Part shown: one piece after another, positions 33,094 through 41,835 of the stretch
Layout of the letters: each line of letters opens with the position of its first letter
How positions within the stretch are numbered: the first letter of the stretch is position 1
Assembly (NCBI RefSeq): GCF_003369835.1
Contig: NZ_QPMJ01000002.1
Span: 124,001-188,000, forward strand
DNA length: 64,000 nt
Direction: 5' to 3'
DNA from: Halorussus rarus
GTDB taxonomy: Archaea; Halobacteriota; Halobacteria; Halobacteriales; Haladaptataceae
The notes under the pieces: generated by a model
Database searches by the model: none
Told to the model about the DNA's origin: nothing
Seen by the model: only the letters and a program-made list of their open reading frames with translations
Translations under genes and position numbers: made by a program

Positions 33094-34299
33094 CTACCCG
33101 AGTACGCCGAAGCCGAACATCGGTCCGAACACCAGGTGGAGCGCGACTCCGACGACTAGCGCCGGCAACGTAGTGTAGATGGAGGCCACCACGGCCGCGG
33201 TCTTGTCGACGGCCAGCAGCGGGAACAGCGCGTCGCCGTCCTGGCTGATGGCGTTGGCCGTCAGCGCCGAGAAGGGTATCGCCCCCTCGGCGTAGACGCC
33301 CGCGAGGACGATCTGGGGGCCGCAGCCCGGAATCAGTCCCACCAGCGCGCCCGCGACCGGGGCGAGCAGTCCCGCGGCCGCGGCGAGCGCGCCCACGTCG
33401 ACCCCGAGCAGGACGACGCCGTACTCGTAGAGCAGGTACGCCGCCAGCACCCAGACGGTGACGAAGCTCGTCTCCATGGCGGCGTGGACCAGCGCGTCGT
33501 AGGCGTCGGCGAACGACTCGCGGGCCCGGCCCACGTGGCCGTCGCCCAGATAGCGCCGCCCGACGAAGTAGAGGTAGAACGACAGCGTCGTCCCGGTGAT
33601 GCCGACCACGGTGAACAGCCCGGCGAACGAGGCGCCGACCTCGAGCGGAACCTCGGGCGCGCCGGCGAGCAGGTAGGTGACCCCGAGCGCGAGCGCGGCG
33701 ACCGCCGCGACCCACCAGAGCGCGTGGGCCGCGTGGGAGAGCAGCGTCAGCAGGGGCGATTCGCGAGCGGGCTCGTCGCTGGAGTGGCAGACGGCGTCGC
33801 CCTCGAAGTCGTGCGGCCCGGTCGCCGGGTTCCCGCTCGCCATCGCACCGCCGTCGGTCGCGGCCCGGTCGATGCGCCGGACCGCGGCGTCGACCCGTCC
33901 GACGCCGACGCCGTAGCGGTCGATGACGTAGCCCGAGACTACCGCAGTCCCGAAGGCGACACCGTAGGCGTACACCGCGGCCTCCGGGGCGAGCGCCAGG
34001 ATGACGAACGCCGAGTCGCCCGCGGTGGCGATGAGGGTTGCGACCACGGTGCCGAAGCTGACGGTCCCGCGGACGTACAGCGGCATCATCACGATGGCGC
34101 CCCCGCAGCCGGGCGTCAGTCCCATCGCCGCCCCGACCAGCGGCTGGATCCGTTCGTTCTCGCTCAGCCGGTCGACCAGCGCGCCGCCGGTGCGGTACTG
34201 GACGAGGCTGAACAGCAGGACCGTCACCGCGACGAACGCGCTGACCTGGACGTAACCGTCTCTGACCGACGCGACGAAGATATCGACGAATTCGGCCAT
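33094..34299 (-). CDS. Putative metal permease (ArsP_2 / putative manganese exporter family)
   Basis: 401-aa membrane protein with ~10 helices in two halves, each carrying a G-L-(T/I)-P-G-C-G motif: GLTPGCGGAIVMMPLYVRG near residue 60 and GLIPGCGPQIVLAGVYAEG near 320. The cysteines are probable metal sites. Loop ~145-190 is hydrophilic with a CHSSDE stretch. Family annotated as putative manganese or heavy-metal exporter. A palindromic operator lies 44 bp upstream. Confidence 0.8.
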   Translation of the reverse strand: MAEFVDIFVASVRDGYVQVSAFVAVTVLLFSLVQYRTGGALVDRLSENERIQPLVGAAMGLTPGCGGAIVMMPLYVRGTVSFGTVVATLIATAGDSAFVILALAPEAAVYAYGVAFGTAVVSGYVIDRYGVGVGRVDAAVRRIDRAATDGGAMASGNPATGPHDFEGDAVCHSSDEPARESPLLTLLSHAAHALWWVAAVAALALGVTYLLAGAPEVPLEVGASFAGLFTVVGITGTTLSFYLYFVGRRYLGDGHVGRARESFADAYDALVHAAMETSFVTVWVLAAYLLYEYGVVLLGVDVGALAAAAGLLAPVAGALVGLIPGCGPQIVLAGVYAEGAIPFSALTANAISQDGDALFPLLAVDKTAAVVASIYTTLPALVVGVALHLVFGPMFGFGVLG

Positions 34300-34342
34300 C
34301 TCACGGTCCCTCCTCGGAGACAGGTCCGTCAGCCGACGGCGA

Positions 34343-34369
34343 TTTAGACATATCTAAATTCTAGTTTAG
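34343..34369 (-). promoter_or_regulatory. Overlapping palindromes upstream of the metal permease
   Basis: TTTAGA-CATA-TCTAAA (34343-34358) overlaps CTAAA-TTCTAG-TTTAG (34354-34369). The spacing and the TTAG/CTAA half-sites resemble operators of DtxR/MntR/SirR-type metal regulators. The site lies 44-70 bp upstream of the permease ATG at 34299, at the expected promoter. Inferred metal-dependent control. Confidence 0.6.
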
Positions 34370-34461
34370 CCCTATGAGAGTTATAGTTTTCGGCGGATGG
34401 TTTCCACGGGTCGGAATCGTGCGACAACTTTTTTCAGGCAGGCACGCGCATGCTTCGGGGT

Positions 34462-34641
34462 ATGAACGAGACGTACGTGCGACTGGTCTGTCCTGAATGC
34501 GGCAAGGACTGGGAGGAGTCGCCGGACGACCTGCCGGCCCACGACGCGACGTTCCACTGCCCGAACTGTCACGCCGGTCGCCGGACGGCGGAGTTCATGC
34601 GCACCGAGCGCGACCTCGAGACGCTGAAGCAGTTCCAGTGA
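34462..34641 (+). CDS. Small zinc-ribbon protein (59 aa)
   Basis: Starts MNETYVRLVCPECGKDWEES. Cys-x2-Cys at 10/13 and at 33/36 (FHCPNCHAGRR) make a C4 zinc ribbon. The rest is acidic and helical (RTERDLETLKQFQ). Conserved small haloarchaeal family; likely nucleic-acid or protein binding. Confidence 0.8.
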   Translation: MNETYVRLVCPECGKDWEESPDDLPAHDATFHCPNCHAGRRTAEFMRTERDLETLKQFQ

Positions 34642-34686
34642 CCGTACCGGCGACGCCCGAGATCTGACGACAGGGAGAACCGATAC

Positions 34687-35094
34687 TCAGGCGCTGGTCG
34701 CGGAGCGAGCGCCGCACGCCTCGCACCGAAGCAGCACCGCACCCTGTTCTCGCTCGAGGCGGGTGTCCGGGAGCCCGCACTCCGAACAGAGCACGTAGGC
34801 CTCGGTGTACTCCTCGACGGCGTCCTCGATCCGCCGTCGGCCGAACTCCCCGGTCAGCCGGGCGCGACCGCTCTCGTCGATGTGGGCGCTGGTGCCGAGC
34901 TCGTCCTGGAGGAACTTCAGGACGTGGTCACCGTCGCGCCCGAGCCGGTCGAGGATCTCCTGGAAGTTCTCGAAGACGGTGACGTTCCCCTCCTGGCGCA
35001 CGTCGACGTCCGGAACCGCGAACCGGTCCCCGTCGCCGTCGATCTCGGGGGTCGCGTCCATCGCGCGTTCGAGGTGGTCGTCGTAGCTCTCCAT
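34687..35094 (-). CDS. eif2b: Translation initiation factor aIF2, beta subunit
   Basis: 135 aa. aIF2-beta domains: N-terminal DHLERAMDATPEIDG, central alpha/beta domain FENFQEILDRLGRDGDHVLKF with LTGEFGRRRIEDAVEEY, and a C-terminal zinc ribbon with CSEC...CEAC. Part of the aIF2 heterotrimer that delivers initiator Met-tRNA. Convergent with the zinc-ribbon gene. Confidence 0.93.
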   Translation of the reverse strand: MESYDDHLERAMDATPEIDGDGDRFAVPDVDVRQEGNVTVFENFQEILDRLGRDGDHVLKFLQDELGTSAHIDESGRARLTGEFGRRRIEDAVEEYTEAYVLCSECGLPDTRLEREQGAVLLRCEACGARSATSA

Positions 35095-35333
35095 GTGTCG
35101 GCTAAGGGTCGCAATCGGATAAAAATCTTTCAGAGTCCCGGGGAGACCGGCGAGCCCGGCCGCTCGGTTGCGGCCGATCGTGCAACGAATGGAACGGTTC
35201 GAAACGGTCCGGCAATCTCGTCTTACGGACTCTTGTGCCGAATTACGGCGTTAGCGGCGGGAGAAATCCGTACTCCGTGTTAACGGGGCTCAAGATAATA
35301 CTATAACCCTGCAACTGTTAGCCTCGTTTGCTT

Positions 35334-35573
35334 ATGAAGAAGCAGGAGCTCATCCACCTTCACGGCCTTCTGGCAGAGGTCGGGAACTACTTCGAGGAGG
35401 AGAACAGCACCGACATCGACCTTTCGGAGTACGACTCGCTGGGTGTACGACCGACTTCTATCCACAAGTCCAAGACCGACCACAAGGCGGCAGTGTTCGC
35501 GATGGCGAACGCGATCACAGCCGAGATGACCGAAGCCGAGGCGGACGAGAAAGTCCCCGCCAAGGCCGACTGA
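35334..35573 (+). CDS. UPF0058 family protein
   Basis: 79 aa from the ATG at 35334 (a TTG two codons earlier is possible). MKKQELIHLHGLLAEVGNYF, then LGVRPTSIHKSKTDHKAAVF: the UPF0058 signature, helical, conserved in haloarchaea and methanogens. Unknown function. An AT-rich GATAATACTATAA element ~35 bp upstream is a probable promoter. Confidence 0.85.
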   Translation: MKKQELIHLHGLLAEVGNYFEEENSTDIDLSEYDSLGVRPTSIHKSKTDHKAAVFAMANAITAEMTEAEADEKVPAKAD

Positions 35574-35851
35574 ACTGCGGACGACGCTTCCTCGAACTGT
35601 CGATACGGACCCGGGAGAGCCGTCTCCCCTTCGAGCTACGCTCGGATCGGTCACCCGGGTAATCTCCGTTACCGACCCCTCTTCTCCTTCGAACGACCAA
35701 TATCGGACGAGTATCGAACAGTTCCTGCCGGGGAAGGTACTTCGACCCGGCCGCCCGAGGCGGGCCGAGGCGACGCCGACGAGCCGAGAACGCTGCGAGG
35801 ATAGACGTGCCCGTCACGCCGCCCGAAGGCGAATGCTGGCAGAGTTGCTGG

Positions 35852-36307
35852 TCACTCGATGAGGTCCTCGAACTCCGGGAGGACTTCGTCGTCTTCGTCG
35901 CGGTCGCTCGTGCTCTCCGACTCGACCTCCACGTCGTCGGTGTCGTCGTCGGCCGCTTCCTCCTCTTCGTCCTCGACCACCTCGACTTCGAGGACGGTCA
36001 GGGGGATGTTCTCGAGGCGCTGGCCGATCTCCTTGCGGGCGATGCGCGAGGCGTGCTCCTCGCGTTCGACGTTGAACACCGTCATCTCCAGTTCCAGCGC
36101 CACGAGGCTCTCGTCGGCCGCGATGAACGCCGGTTCGAGCTCCTCCCCGCAGTGCGGGCAGGACCGCTCCCCCATGTTTATCTCGACGTAGTTGAGGTCG
36201 GGGTTGAGCAACTCTCCGGTCTTGGAGATCGCGATGCGGACTGCCTCGTCCGGGGTCTCCACGTCGTAGACCGGAACTGCGGCTTCCACGACAACTCTGC
36301 AGTTCAT
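35852..36307 (-). CDS. UPF0212/DUF555 family protein
   Basis: 151 aa. VVVEAAVPVYDVETPDEAVR, a zinc-binding CPHCGEELEPAF motif, a helical IARKEIGQRLENIPLTVLEV stretch and a long Asp/Glu-rich tail (about 110-151). Conserved archaeal protein, function unknown. Starts 88 bp from the divergent Ogg gene. Confidence 0.85.
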   Translation of the reverse strand: MNCRVVVEAAVPVYDVETPDEAVRIAISKTGELLNPDLNYVEINMGERSCPHCGEELEPAFIAADESLVALELEMTVFNVEREEHASRIARKEIGQRLENIPLTVLEVEVVEDEEEEAADDDTDDVEVESESTSDRDEDDEVLPEFEDLIE

Positions 36308-36394
36308 GGGCAGGGTAGAGGTAGGAGCGCCAACAGTATCAAGGTTAGCCCCGAAACGAAAGGCTTCCACCGACGCGGCCCCTTCGCTCCGTCG

Positions 36395-37300
36395 ATGGAT
36401 TCGGGTTCGATTCCCGTCGACGACCTCTCCGGGGGCCTCGACCTGCAAGCGACGCTCGAGAGCGGCCAGACGTTCCTCTGGCGGCGCGACGACGGCCGCA
36501 CCTACGAGGCGGCCGACCCCACCGGCGGGTCGGCCTGGTACCGCACCGTGGTCGGGGGCCACGCCGACGGCCCGGCCGACGTGGTCCGGGTGCGCCAGCG
36601 CGACGGGCTCCTGGAGTGGGAGGCCACGACCGACGCCGACCCGCTGCTCGCCGAGCGACTCCGACTCGACGACGACCTGCCCGCCGTCTTCGAGCGCATT
36701 CCCGACGACGGCCTGCTCGCCGAGGCCCGGGAGGCGTATTCCGGGCTGCGCATCGTCAGCGACCCGTTCTTCCCCTGCCTGGTCTCGTTCATCTGCTCGG
36801 CCCAGATGCGGGTCGAGCGCATCCACGGGATGCAGACCGCGCTCGCCCGCGAGTTCGGCGAGACCGTCCGTGTCGACGGCGAGACGTACCACGCCTACCC
36901 GACCCCCGAGCGACTCGCGGCCGCGACCGAAGACGAACTCCGAGAACTGGGCCTGGGCTACCGCGCGCCGTACGTCAAGCGCTCGGCGGAACTGGTCGCC
37001 TCCGGCGAGGCCACGGCCGACGACGTCCGGGGGCTCGATTACGAGGACGCGCGCGACGCGATGCAGGCGTTCGTCGGCGTCGGCGACAAAGTGGCCGACT
37101 GCGTGCTGATGTTCTCGCTGGGCTACCTGGAGGCGGTCCCGCTCGACACCTGGATTCAGCGGGCCATCGCCGAGCACTACCCCCACTGCGAGAAGGGGTC
37201 GTACGCCGAGACCGCCGACGCCATCCGCGCGGAGTTCGGCGGCGAGTACGCCGGCTACGCTCAGACCTACGTGTTCCACTACCTCCGGACGCGGGGGTAG
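36395..37300 (+). CDS. ogg: 8-oxoguanine DNA glycosylase-like HhH-GPD enzyme
   Basis: 301 aa from the ATG at 36395. N-terminal OGG domain (LQATLESGQTFLWRRDDG), then the HhH-GPD core: GVGDKVADCVLMFSLGYLEA with catalytic Lys at about 232 and Asp at about 251 (PLDTW). Removes oxidised guanine and cleaves by beta-elimination. Length and layout match eukaryotic-type Ogg1, not the short archaeal Ogg2 or AGOG. Confidence 0.9.
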   Translation: MDSGSIPVDDLSGGLDLQATLESGQTFLWRRDDGRTYEAADPTGGSAWYRTVVGGHADGPADVVRVRQRDGLLEWEATTDADPLLAERLRLDDDLPAVFERIPDDGLLAEAREAYSGLRIVSDPFFPCLVSFICSAQMRVERIHGMQTALAREFGETVRVDGETYHAYPTPERLAAATEDELRELGLGYRAPYVKRSAELVASGEATADDVRGLDYEDARDAMQAFVGVGDKVADCVLMFSLGYLEAVPLDTWIQRAIAEHYPHCEKGSYAETADAIRAEFGGEYAGYAQTYVFHYLRTRG

Positions 37301-37376
37301 CGGTCTCCTCCGGACGCGACGGTGGGCGCCGACCGGGAGGCCGAGCGGTCGGGGGCGTCCGACGGCTCCGCCGACC

Positions 37377-38552
37377 TCAGGGCGCGAACACGGCCCGGAC
37401 GCAGCCGTCCTCCTTCTCCCGGAACATCTCGTAGCCGCGGGGCGCCTCTTCGAGCGAGAACTCGTGGGTCGCCAGGTACGAGGGGTCCATCTCGCCCTCG
37501 GCGACGTGGTCGAGCAGTTCCGGCACGTACCGCTGGCCGTGCTGCTGGGCGGTCCGGACGGTCAGCCCCTTGTTCATCGCGATGCCCAGCGGGAACTTGT
37601 CCATCACGCCGTAGACCCCCAGGATGGACAGCGTGCCGCCCTTCCGGCAGGCCACCATCGCCTGCCGGAGCGCCTCGCCCCGGTCGGTCTGGAGCCGCAT
37701 CGCCTGCTTGGCTCTGTCGTAGGCGTGCTGGACGCCGGTGCCGTGGGCCTCCATCCCGACCGCGTCGATGCAGGCGTCGGGGCCCCGGCCGCCGGTCAGC
37801 GATTTCAGCTCGTCGACGACGCTGTCGACCGCGGTGTAGTCGATGGTCACCGAGCCGGCCTCCTCGCGGGCCAGCCGGAGTCGCTCGGGGAACCGGTCGA
37901 TGCCGACGACCTGCTCGGCGCCCATCAGGGCGGCGCTCTGCTGTGCCATCAGCCCGACGCCGCCGCAGCCCCAGACAGCGACGGTATCCCCCTCCTCGAT
38001 GTCGCAGAAGTCCGCGCCCATGTAGCCGGTCGGCCAGGCGTCAGAGGCGAACAGCGCCTGCTCGTCGCTCAGGTCGTCGGGCACCCGGAAGCAGTTGGAC
38101 TCGGCGTGGGGAACCCGGACGTACTCGGCGTGCGAGCCGGCGTAGCCGCCGAAAGCGTGGGTGTAGCCGTAGATTCCCGCGGTCGGGTAGCCCAGGATCG
38201 GCTCCTGGAGCTCCGGGTTCGGGTTCGTGTTGTCGCAGAGCGACCACTCGTCGGCTCGGCAGTGGCCGCAGTTGCCACAGCCCACGAACGACGGGACGAC
38301 CACGCGGTCGCCGGCCTCGACCGACTCGACCTTCCGGCCGGTCTCGGCGACCGTCCCCATGAACTCGTGGCCGATGACGTCGCCCTCGCGCATCGTCGGC
38401 AGGTAGCCGTCGATGAAGTGGAGGTCCGACCCGCAGGTCGTCGTCAGCCCGACCTCCAGCACCGCGTCGCGCGGGCTGACGATCTCGGGGTCCGGTACCG
38501 TCTCGACACGGAGGTCCTCGACGCCCTCCCAGCAGAGCGCCCTCACACCCAA
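37377..38552 (-). CDS. Zinc-dependent alcohol/formaldehyde dehydrogenase (MDR family)
   Basis: 391 aa. Catalytic zinc ligands C40, H62 and E63 (GHE); structural zinc C92, C95, C98, C106; Rossmann motif VAVWGCGGVGLMAQ. Resembles the formaldehyde-dehydrogenase-like subgroup (IDAVGMEAHG, long insert). Its start lies inside the end of the SRPBCC gene (10-nt overlap), giving a two-gene operon. Substrate unknown. Confidence 0.88.
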   Translation of the reverse strand: MGVRALCWEGVEDLRVETVPDPEIVSPRDAVLEVGLTTTCGSDLHFIDGYLPTMREGDVIGHEFMGTVAETGRKVESVEAGDRVVVPSFVGCGNCGHCRADEWSLCDNTNPNPELQEPILGYPTAGIYGYTHAFGGYAGSHAEYVRVPHAESNCFRVPDDLSDEQALFASDAWPTGYMGADFCDIEEGDTVAVWGCGGVGLMAQQSAALMGAEQVVGIDRFPERLRLAREEAGSVTIDYTAVDSVVDELKSLTGGRGPDACIDAVGMEAHGTGVQHAYDRAKQAMRLQTDRGEALRQAMVACRKGGTLSILGVYGVMDKFPLGIAMNKGLTVRTAQQHGQRYVPELLDHVAEGEMDPSYLATHEFSLEEAPRGYEMFREKEDGCVRAVFAP

Positions 38553-39355
38553 TCACCCCGGCCCCGGCCGGAAGGGTTGCGTTCGAGCGTCGGGATCTCG
38601 CCCGTCTCGGCCAGGCTCTTGAACCGGTAGAGCGCCTTGCTCGCCAGCGCCTCGGGCACGACGCCCATCAGTCCCATCGCGGTCCGGCCGACCCGACCGC
38701 CGGGCGGGTCGACGCGCAGCCGCAGGGTCACCTCGGTCCCGCGGTCGCCCGGGGCCGACCGGAAGTGGACCGACCCCTCGTTCGGGACGGTCGCGTCGTC
38801 GTTCGACCGCCAGCGAAGGAGCTCGCCGGGTCGGTCCTCGACGAGTTCGGTCTCCCACCCGATCTGCCGGCCGAGCGGAGCGGCCACCGACCAGCGGTAG
38901 CGGTCCTCGCCGGCCGCCGTCACCTCGGCGAACGGCCCCATAATCTCGTCGAGTCGGTCGGCGTCCCGCCAGTAGCCGTAGAGCTCGTCGGCCGACAGCC
39001 CGACGGTGACCGACCGCTCGACCGCGGTCGGGTCGGACGGCGCTCCGGGCTCCGCGTCGGTGTCGGCGGGCTCGGTCGCCGGCGTCGGCTCACCGGCCGT
39101 GGCGGACTCGCCTCCGTCGCTGCCGTCGTCCCGGAGCTCCCGGTACAGCAGCCAGCCGCCGGCGAGCGCCAGGGCCGCGCCGCCGAGCGACCGCCGCCGG
39201 AGGCCGGCGCTCACGAGCGTCCCACCGACCGCCGCGGCGGCCAGCCGTCTGCCGCGGCTCGCGTTCGGTCTCGCGGCACGCTCCGTCCTCTCTCCCCCAG
39301 TGGTACTCTGTGGCAAACGGTGATTCCCCCACGCAGTGGTTGCGCGACTGGCCAT
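38543..39355 (-). CDS. Membrane-anchored SRPBCC (START-like) protein
   Basis: 270 aa from the ATG at 39355. N-terminal Arg/Ala-rich region with two short hydrophobic helices (RLAAAAVGGTLVSAGL; LGGAALALAGGWLLY), an acidic linker, then the ligand-binding SRPBCC domain (RSVTVGLSADELYGYWRDAD, IGWETELVEDRPGELLRWRS, GTEVTLRLRVDPPGGRVG). This pairing with a zinc dehydrogenase recurs in haloarchaea and some bacteria, usually linked to stress responses. Confidence 0.85.
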   Translation of the reverse strand: MASRATTAWGNHRLPQSTTGGERTERAARPNASRGRRLAAAAVGGTLVSAGLRRRSLGGAALALAGGWLLYRELRDDGSDGGESATAGEPTPATEPADTDAEPGAPSDPTAVERSVTVGLSADELYGYWRDADRLDEIMGPFAEVTAAGEDRYRWSVAAPLGRQIGWETELVEDRPGELLRWRSNDDATVPNEGSVHFRSAPGDRGTEVTLRLRVDPPGGRVGRTAMGLMGVVPEALASKALYRFKSLAETGEIPTLERNPSGRGRGDWV

Positions 39356-39461
39356 TGTATCTTGTGCCCGGGATCGTCGGACCGGCAACGCCAATCGGGA
39401 CGATAGCCGACTCTCCGACCAAATCCCCTTAAGGTAGAACGCCGAACCACCGCGCAGAACG

Positions 39462-39758
39462 ATGGCAGACGACACCCAGAGCGGGGACCGAACCCGCGCG
39501 CACGTCTTCGTCTCCGGCGAGGTACAGGGCGTCTACTACCGGGCCAACACCCGCGACACCGCCCGGGAGGAGGGCGTCGACGGCTGGGTCCGGAACCTCG
39601 ACGACGGCCGGGTCGAGGCGGTCTTCGAGGGGCCCGCGGACGCGGTGGAGTCGCTGGTCGAGTGGTGCCACACCGGGAGCCCCGCCGCGGACGTCGACGA
39701 CGTCGAGGTCGAGTACGGAGAGCCCGAGGACGAGGACGGCTTCCGCGTCCGGCGGTAG
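39462..39758 (+). CDS. acyP: Acylphosphatase
   Basis: 98 aa. AHVFVSGEVQGVYYRANTR with catalytic Arg27, and GWVRNLDDGRVEAVFEG with catalytic Asn45. Hydrolyses acyl phosphates. ~15 extra acidic N-terminal residues, as is common in haloarchaea. Confidence 0.93.
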   Translation: MADDTQSGDRTRAHVFVSGEVQGVYYRANTRDTAREEGVDGWVRNLDDGRVEAVFEGPADAVESLVEWCHTGSPAADVDDVEVEYGEPEDEDGFRVRR

Positions 39759-39851
39759 GTCGGAGACGCTCGGCCGGTTTCCTCGGGGACCGCACCGCCG
39801 GCGCGGACGGCACGGCTTTCCGCGTCAGTCCCGTACCGCTTCCGACCGCTC

Positions 39852-40280
39852 ATGCGCGAGAACGCGCCCGAGCTCGGCGTCGGAGTGCGAGGCGCCGACA
39901 CCGAATCGCTGCCACAGGGGGCCGCGGGGGCCGGAACCGACCCCGGTGACCAGCTGGTGCTGCGGGTCGCCGTCCCGGTCGTCAACCCGCAGTCGACCTC
40001 CGGGGACTCGATGGTGGACGGCGACGCCATCGTCGGCCGGATACCGGTCGCGAACGCCGACACGCCCTGCGCCGACGACCTGCTCGACGCGGCCGCGGTC
40101 ACCGTCCTCGAGGAGCGCGTGACGGCGTACTACCCCCGGGACGACGAGGTGGTCGCGCTCGTCCGGGAGGCGGCGACCGACGACTGGCGGTGCGAGTCGT
40201 GGGACGCCGACGGCGAGTTCGAGCTCATGTCCGGAAGAAGAGACGAGGGCGAGGCAATTCTCTGGGAGCCGGGGGAATAG
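39852..40280 (+). CDS. Hypothetical haloarchaeal protein
   Basis: 142 aa. Central VLRVAVPVVNPQSTSGDSMV and DDEVVALVREAATDDWRCES segments look beta-alpha; tail EAILWEPGE. No family recognised. Ends 20 bp before the convergent low-complexity gene. Confidence 0.55.
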   Translation: MRENAPELGVGVRGADTESLPQGAAGAGTDPGDQLVLRVAVPVVNPQSTSGDSMVDGDAIVGRIPVANADTPCADDLLDAAAVTVLEERVTAYYPRDDEVVALVREAATDDWRCESWDADGEFELMSGRRDEGEAILWEPGE

Positions 40281-40300
40281 CAACCGAGTCCGGCCGATTC

Positions 40301-41632
40301 TCAGTACGGACGACCGCTCGCGTCGCCCCGACCGCGGTCGTCCTCGCCTCGCCGGTCGAAACGGTCGCTCCCGGTCGTCCTGTTCCGGCCGACGTCACCG
40401 GACCGGGACTCGTCGACGGTGCCGGACCGGGACTGGTCGAACCCGATGTCCGGGGCCCGGCGCTGCTCCTCCGAGGTCATGCCGAAGTCCGGCTGCTCGG
40501 TCCGCTGGCTCCCGCCGGTGGACTCGTTCCCCCGGTGGTCGGGTCCGCGATTCTCGGTCGGCCGGGACTCGCCGCCTCCTGTCTCGCCGCCCCGCTGGCC
40601 GCGACTCCGCCGGTAGCCCTGGCCGTACCGCCGTCCGCCGTTGCGGCCCTGCGACTGGCGCCCCTCCGTCCGACCGCTGCCCGACTGTCGGCCCGTAGTC
40701 CGGCCGGTCGTCGGCTGTCGGTCCGAACTCCGGGAACCCCGGGTCTGCTGGCTCTGGGCCCGCTGTCCCTGGGTCTGCCGACCCTGGCTCCGGGAGGTGC
40801 GCGGCGACTGGCCGCCCGACTGGCGGTTCTCCGTCCCCTGGCTCTGCGATTGGTCGGTCTCGGTCCCGAGCTGGCTCCGCTCCTGCCAGGACTCCTGAGT
40901 GTCGCTCCGGGACAGTCGGTCGGGACCGCGCTCGGTCTGCTGCTGGGCCTGCTCCAGTCGCTGGGAGTAGGGCAGCTGGGTGTCAGTGGTCCCTCCCGCG
41001 CCCTCGTCGGTCGGCTGCTGGTGGCCCTGCTTCGGCTGCGTGGGCCCGGGCGACGGCTCCTCTGACTGCCGGCCGGACGAGTCCTGCTGGCTCTGCGAAG
41101 TTCGCTGGTGCGACGAGCCCTGCGGTTCGCCCGAGAATCGCGTTCCGCTGGACCGCTGGCCGCCGTACTGCTGGGTGCCGGTTTGTTGGGAGCCCGTTTG
41201 CTGGATGTCGGACCGCTGAGTACCGTACTGCTGGGTCCCGGGCTGCTGTTGGCCCCGGTCACCGGCCTGCTGGTGACCTCGTCCACCGGTCCGTTCCTGC
41301 TGCGAGAACTGCTGGCCGCCCTGTGGCGGCCCGGCGTGGCTCTGCGAGTGGCGCGAGTCCCCGCCGTACTCGAGCGCGTGACGGCTTCCCTGGGACGGCT
41401 GCTGGCCCGACCCCGACCGGGACTCCTGTGGCGCCCCCGCCGGAATCAGGGCCTCCTCGCCCTGCATCCGCTGTTTGACCTCCCGCTCGACTTGCTCGGG
41501 ACTCCGGTCGTCGTCCCGGCGTTGCTGGCTCTGCCGCCGCTCGTCGCGGCCTCGGCTCCCGTATCGTCGTTCTGGGTGTTGTTCCTCGCGTCGTTCCTCG
41601 CGGCCTCCCTGTCGGTATCGGTCGTGTGCCAT
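40301..41632 (-). CDS. Large low-complexity Gln/Arg/Gly/Ser-rich protein
   Basis: 443 aa. Begins MAHDRYRQGGREERREEQHP, then an acidic-basic patch and one possibly ordered helix (RSPEQVEREVKQRMQGEEAL, about 43-62). The rest is Gln/Ser/Gly/Thr/Arg low complexity with repeated TQQYG, GSQQTG and GRQSxGR units and RGG-like motifs. No hydrophobic core and no transmembrane segment. Highly unusual beside an acidic proteome. Shares Arg-rich start and RRYGSRG with the protein encoded at 32269-33018. Predicted disordered, possibly condensate- or RNA-associated (inference). Confidence 0.6.
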   Translation of the reverse strand: MAHDRYRQGGREERREEQHPERRYGSRGRDERRQSQQRRDDDRSPEQVEREVKQRMQGEEALIPAGAPQESRSGSGQQPSQGSRHALEYGGDSRHSQSHAGPPQGGQQFSQQERTGGRGHQQAGDRGQQQPGTQQYGTQRSDIQQTGSQQTGTQQYGGQRSSGTRFSGEPQGSSHQRTSQSQQDSSGRQSEEPSPGPTQPKQGHQQPTDEGAGGTTDTQLPYSQRLEQAQQQTERGPDRLSRSDTQESWQERSQLGTETDQSQSQGTENRQSGGQSPRTSRSQGRQTQGQRAQSQQTRGSRSSDRQPTTGRTTGRQSGSGRTEGRQSQGRNGGRRYGQGYRRSRGQRGGETGGGESRPTENRGPDHRGNESTGGSQRTEQPDFGMTSEEQRRAPDIGFDQSRSGTVDESRSGDVGRNRTTGSDRFDRRGEDDRGRGDASGRPY

Positions 41633-41835
41633 GGAAATCTCCCCGCCGGACTTCGTCTCGCGAGTTCCTTATCCGTGCTGGCCGGGGCGATTCAACCCCG
41701 CCGTACCGAACATCCAACCGGTCTCCGAGCGCGTATTTTCCGCTCGTTGATGAGTGGGCCGGTGCGGTCGCCGGGCGGAACGCCCCGACGCGCCCGACGA
41801 CAGGACTTAACGCGCTCCCGGTCCAACGCACGCCC

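Noticed and set aside
32272-33159. Ala/Val/Leu-rich + strand frame over the His10 gene
   Set aside because: Hydrophobic throughout without loop/helix pattern. It looks like the complement of Arg/Gly/Glu codons, and the minus strand has better third-position GC. Kept as an alternative in the finding, not as a feature.
36385-36420. A GGTTCGATTCCC string resembling a tRNA T-loop
   Set aside because: It lies in the first codons of the Ogg gene. Flanking bases do not give an acceptor, D- or anticodon stem.
41633-41835. Possible extension of the NAD(P)HX repair gene to 41626
   Set aside because: The extra 70 codons are basic and antisense to the neighbouring promoter. The family N-terminus begins at the ATG at 41836.
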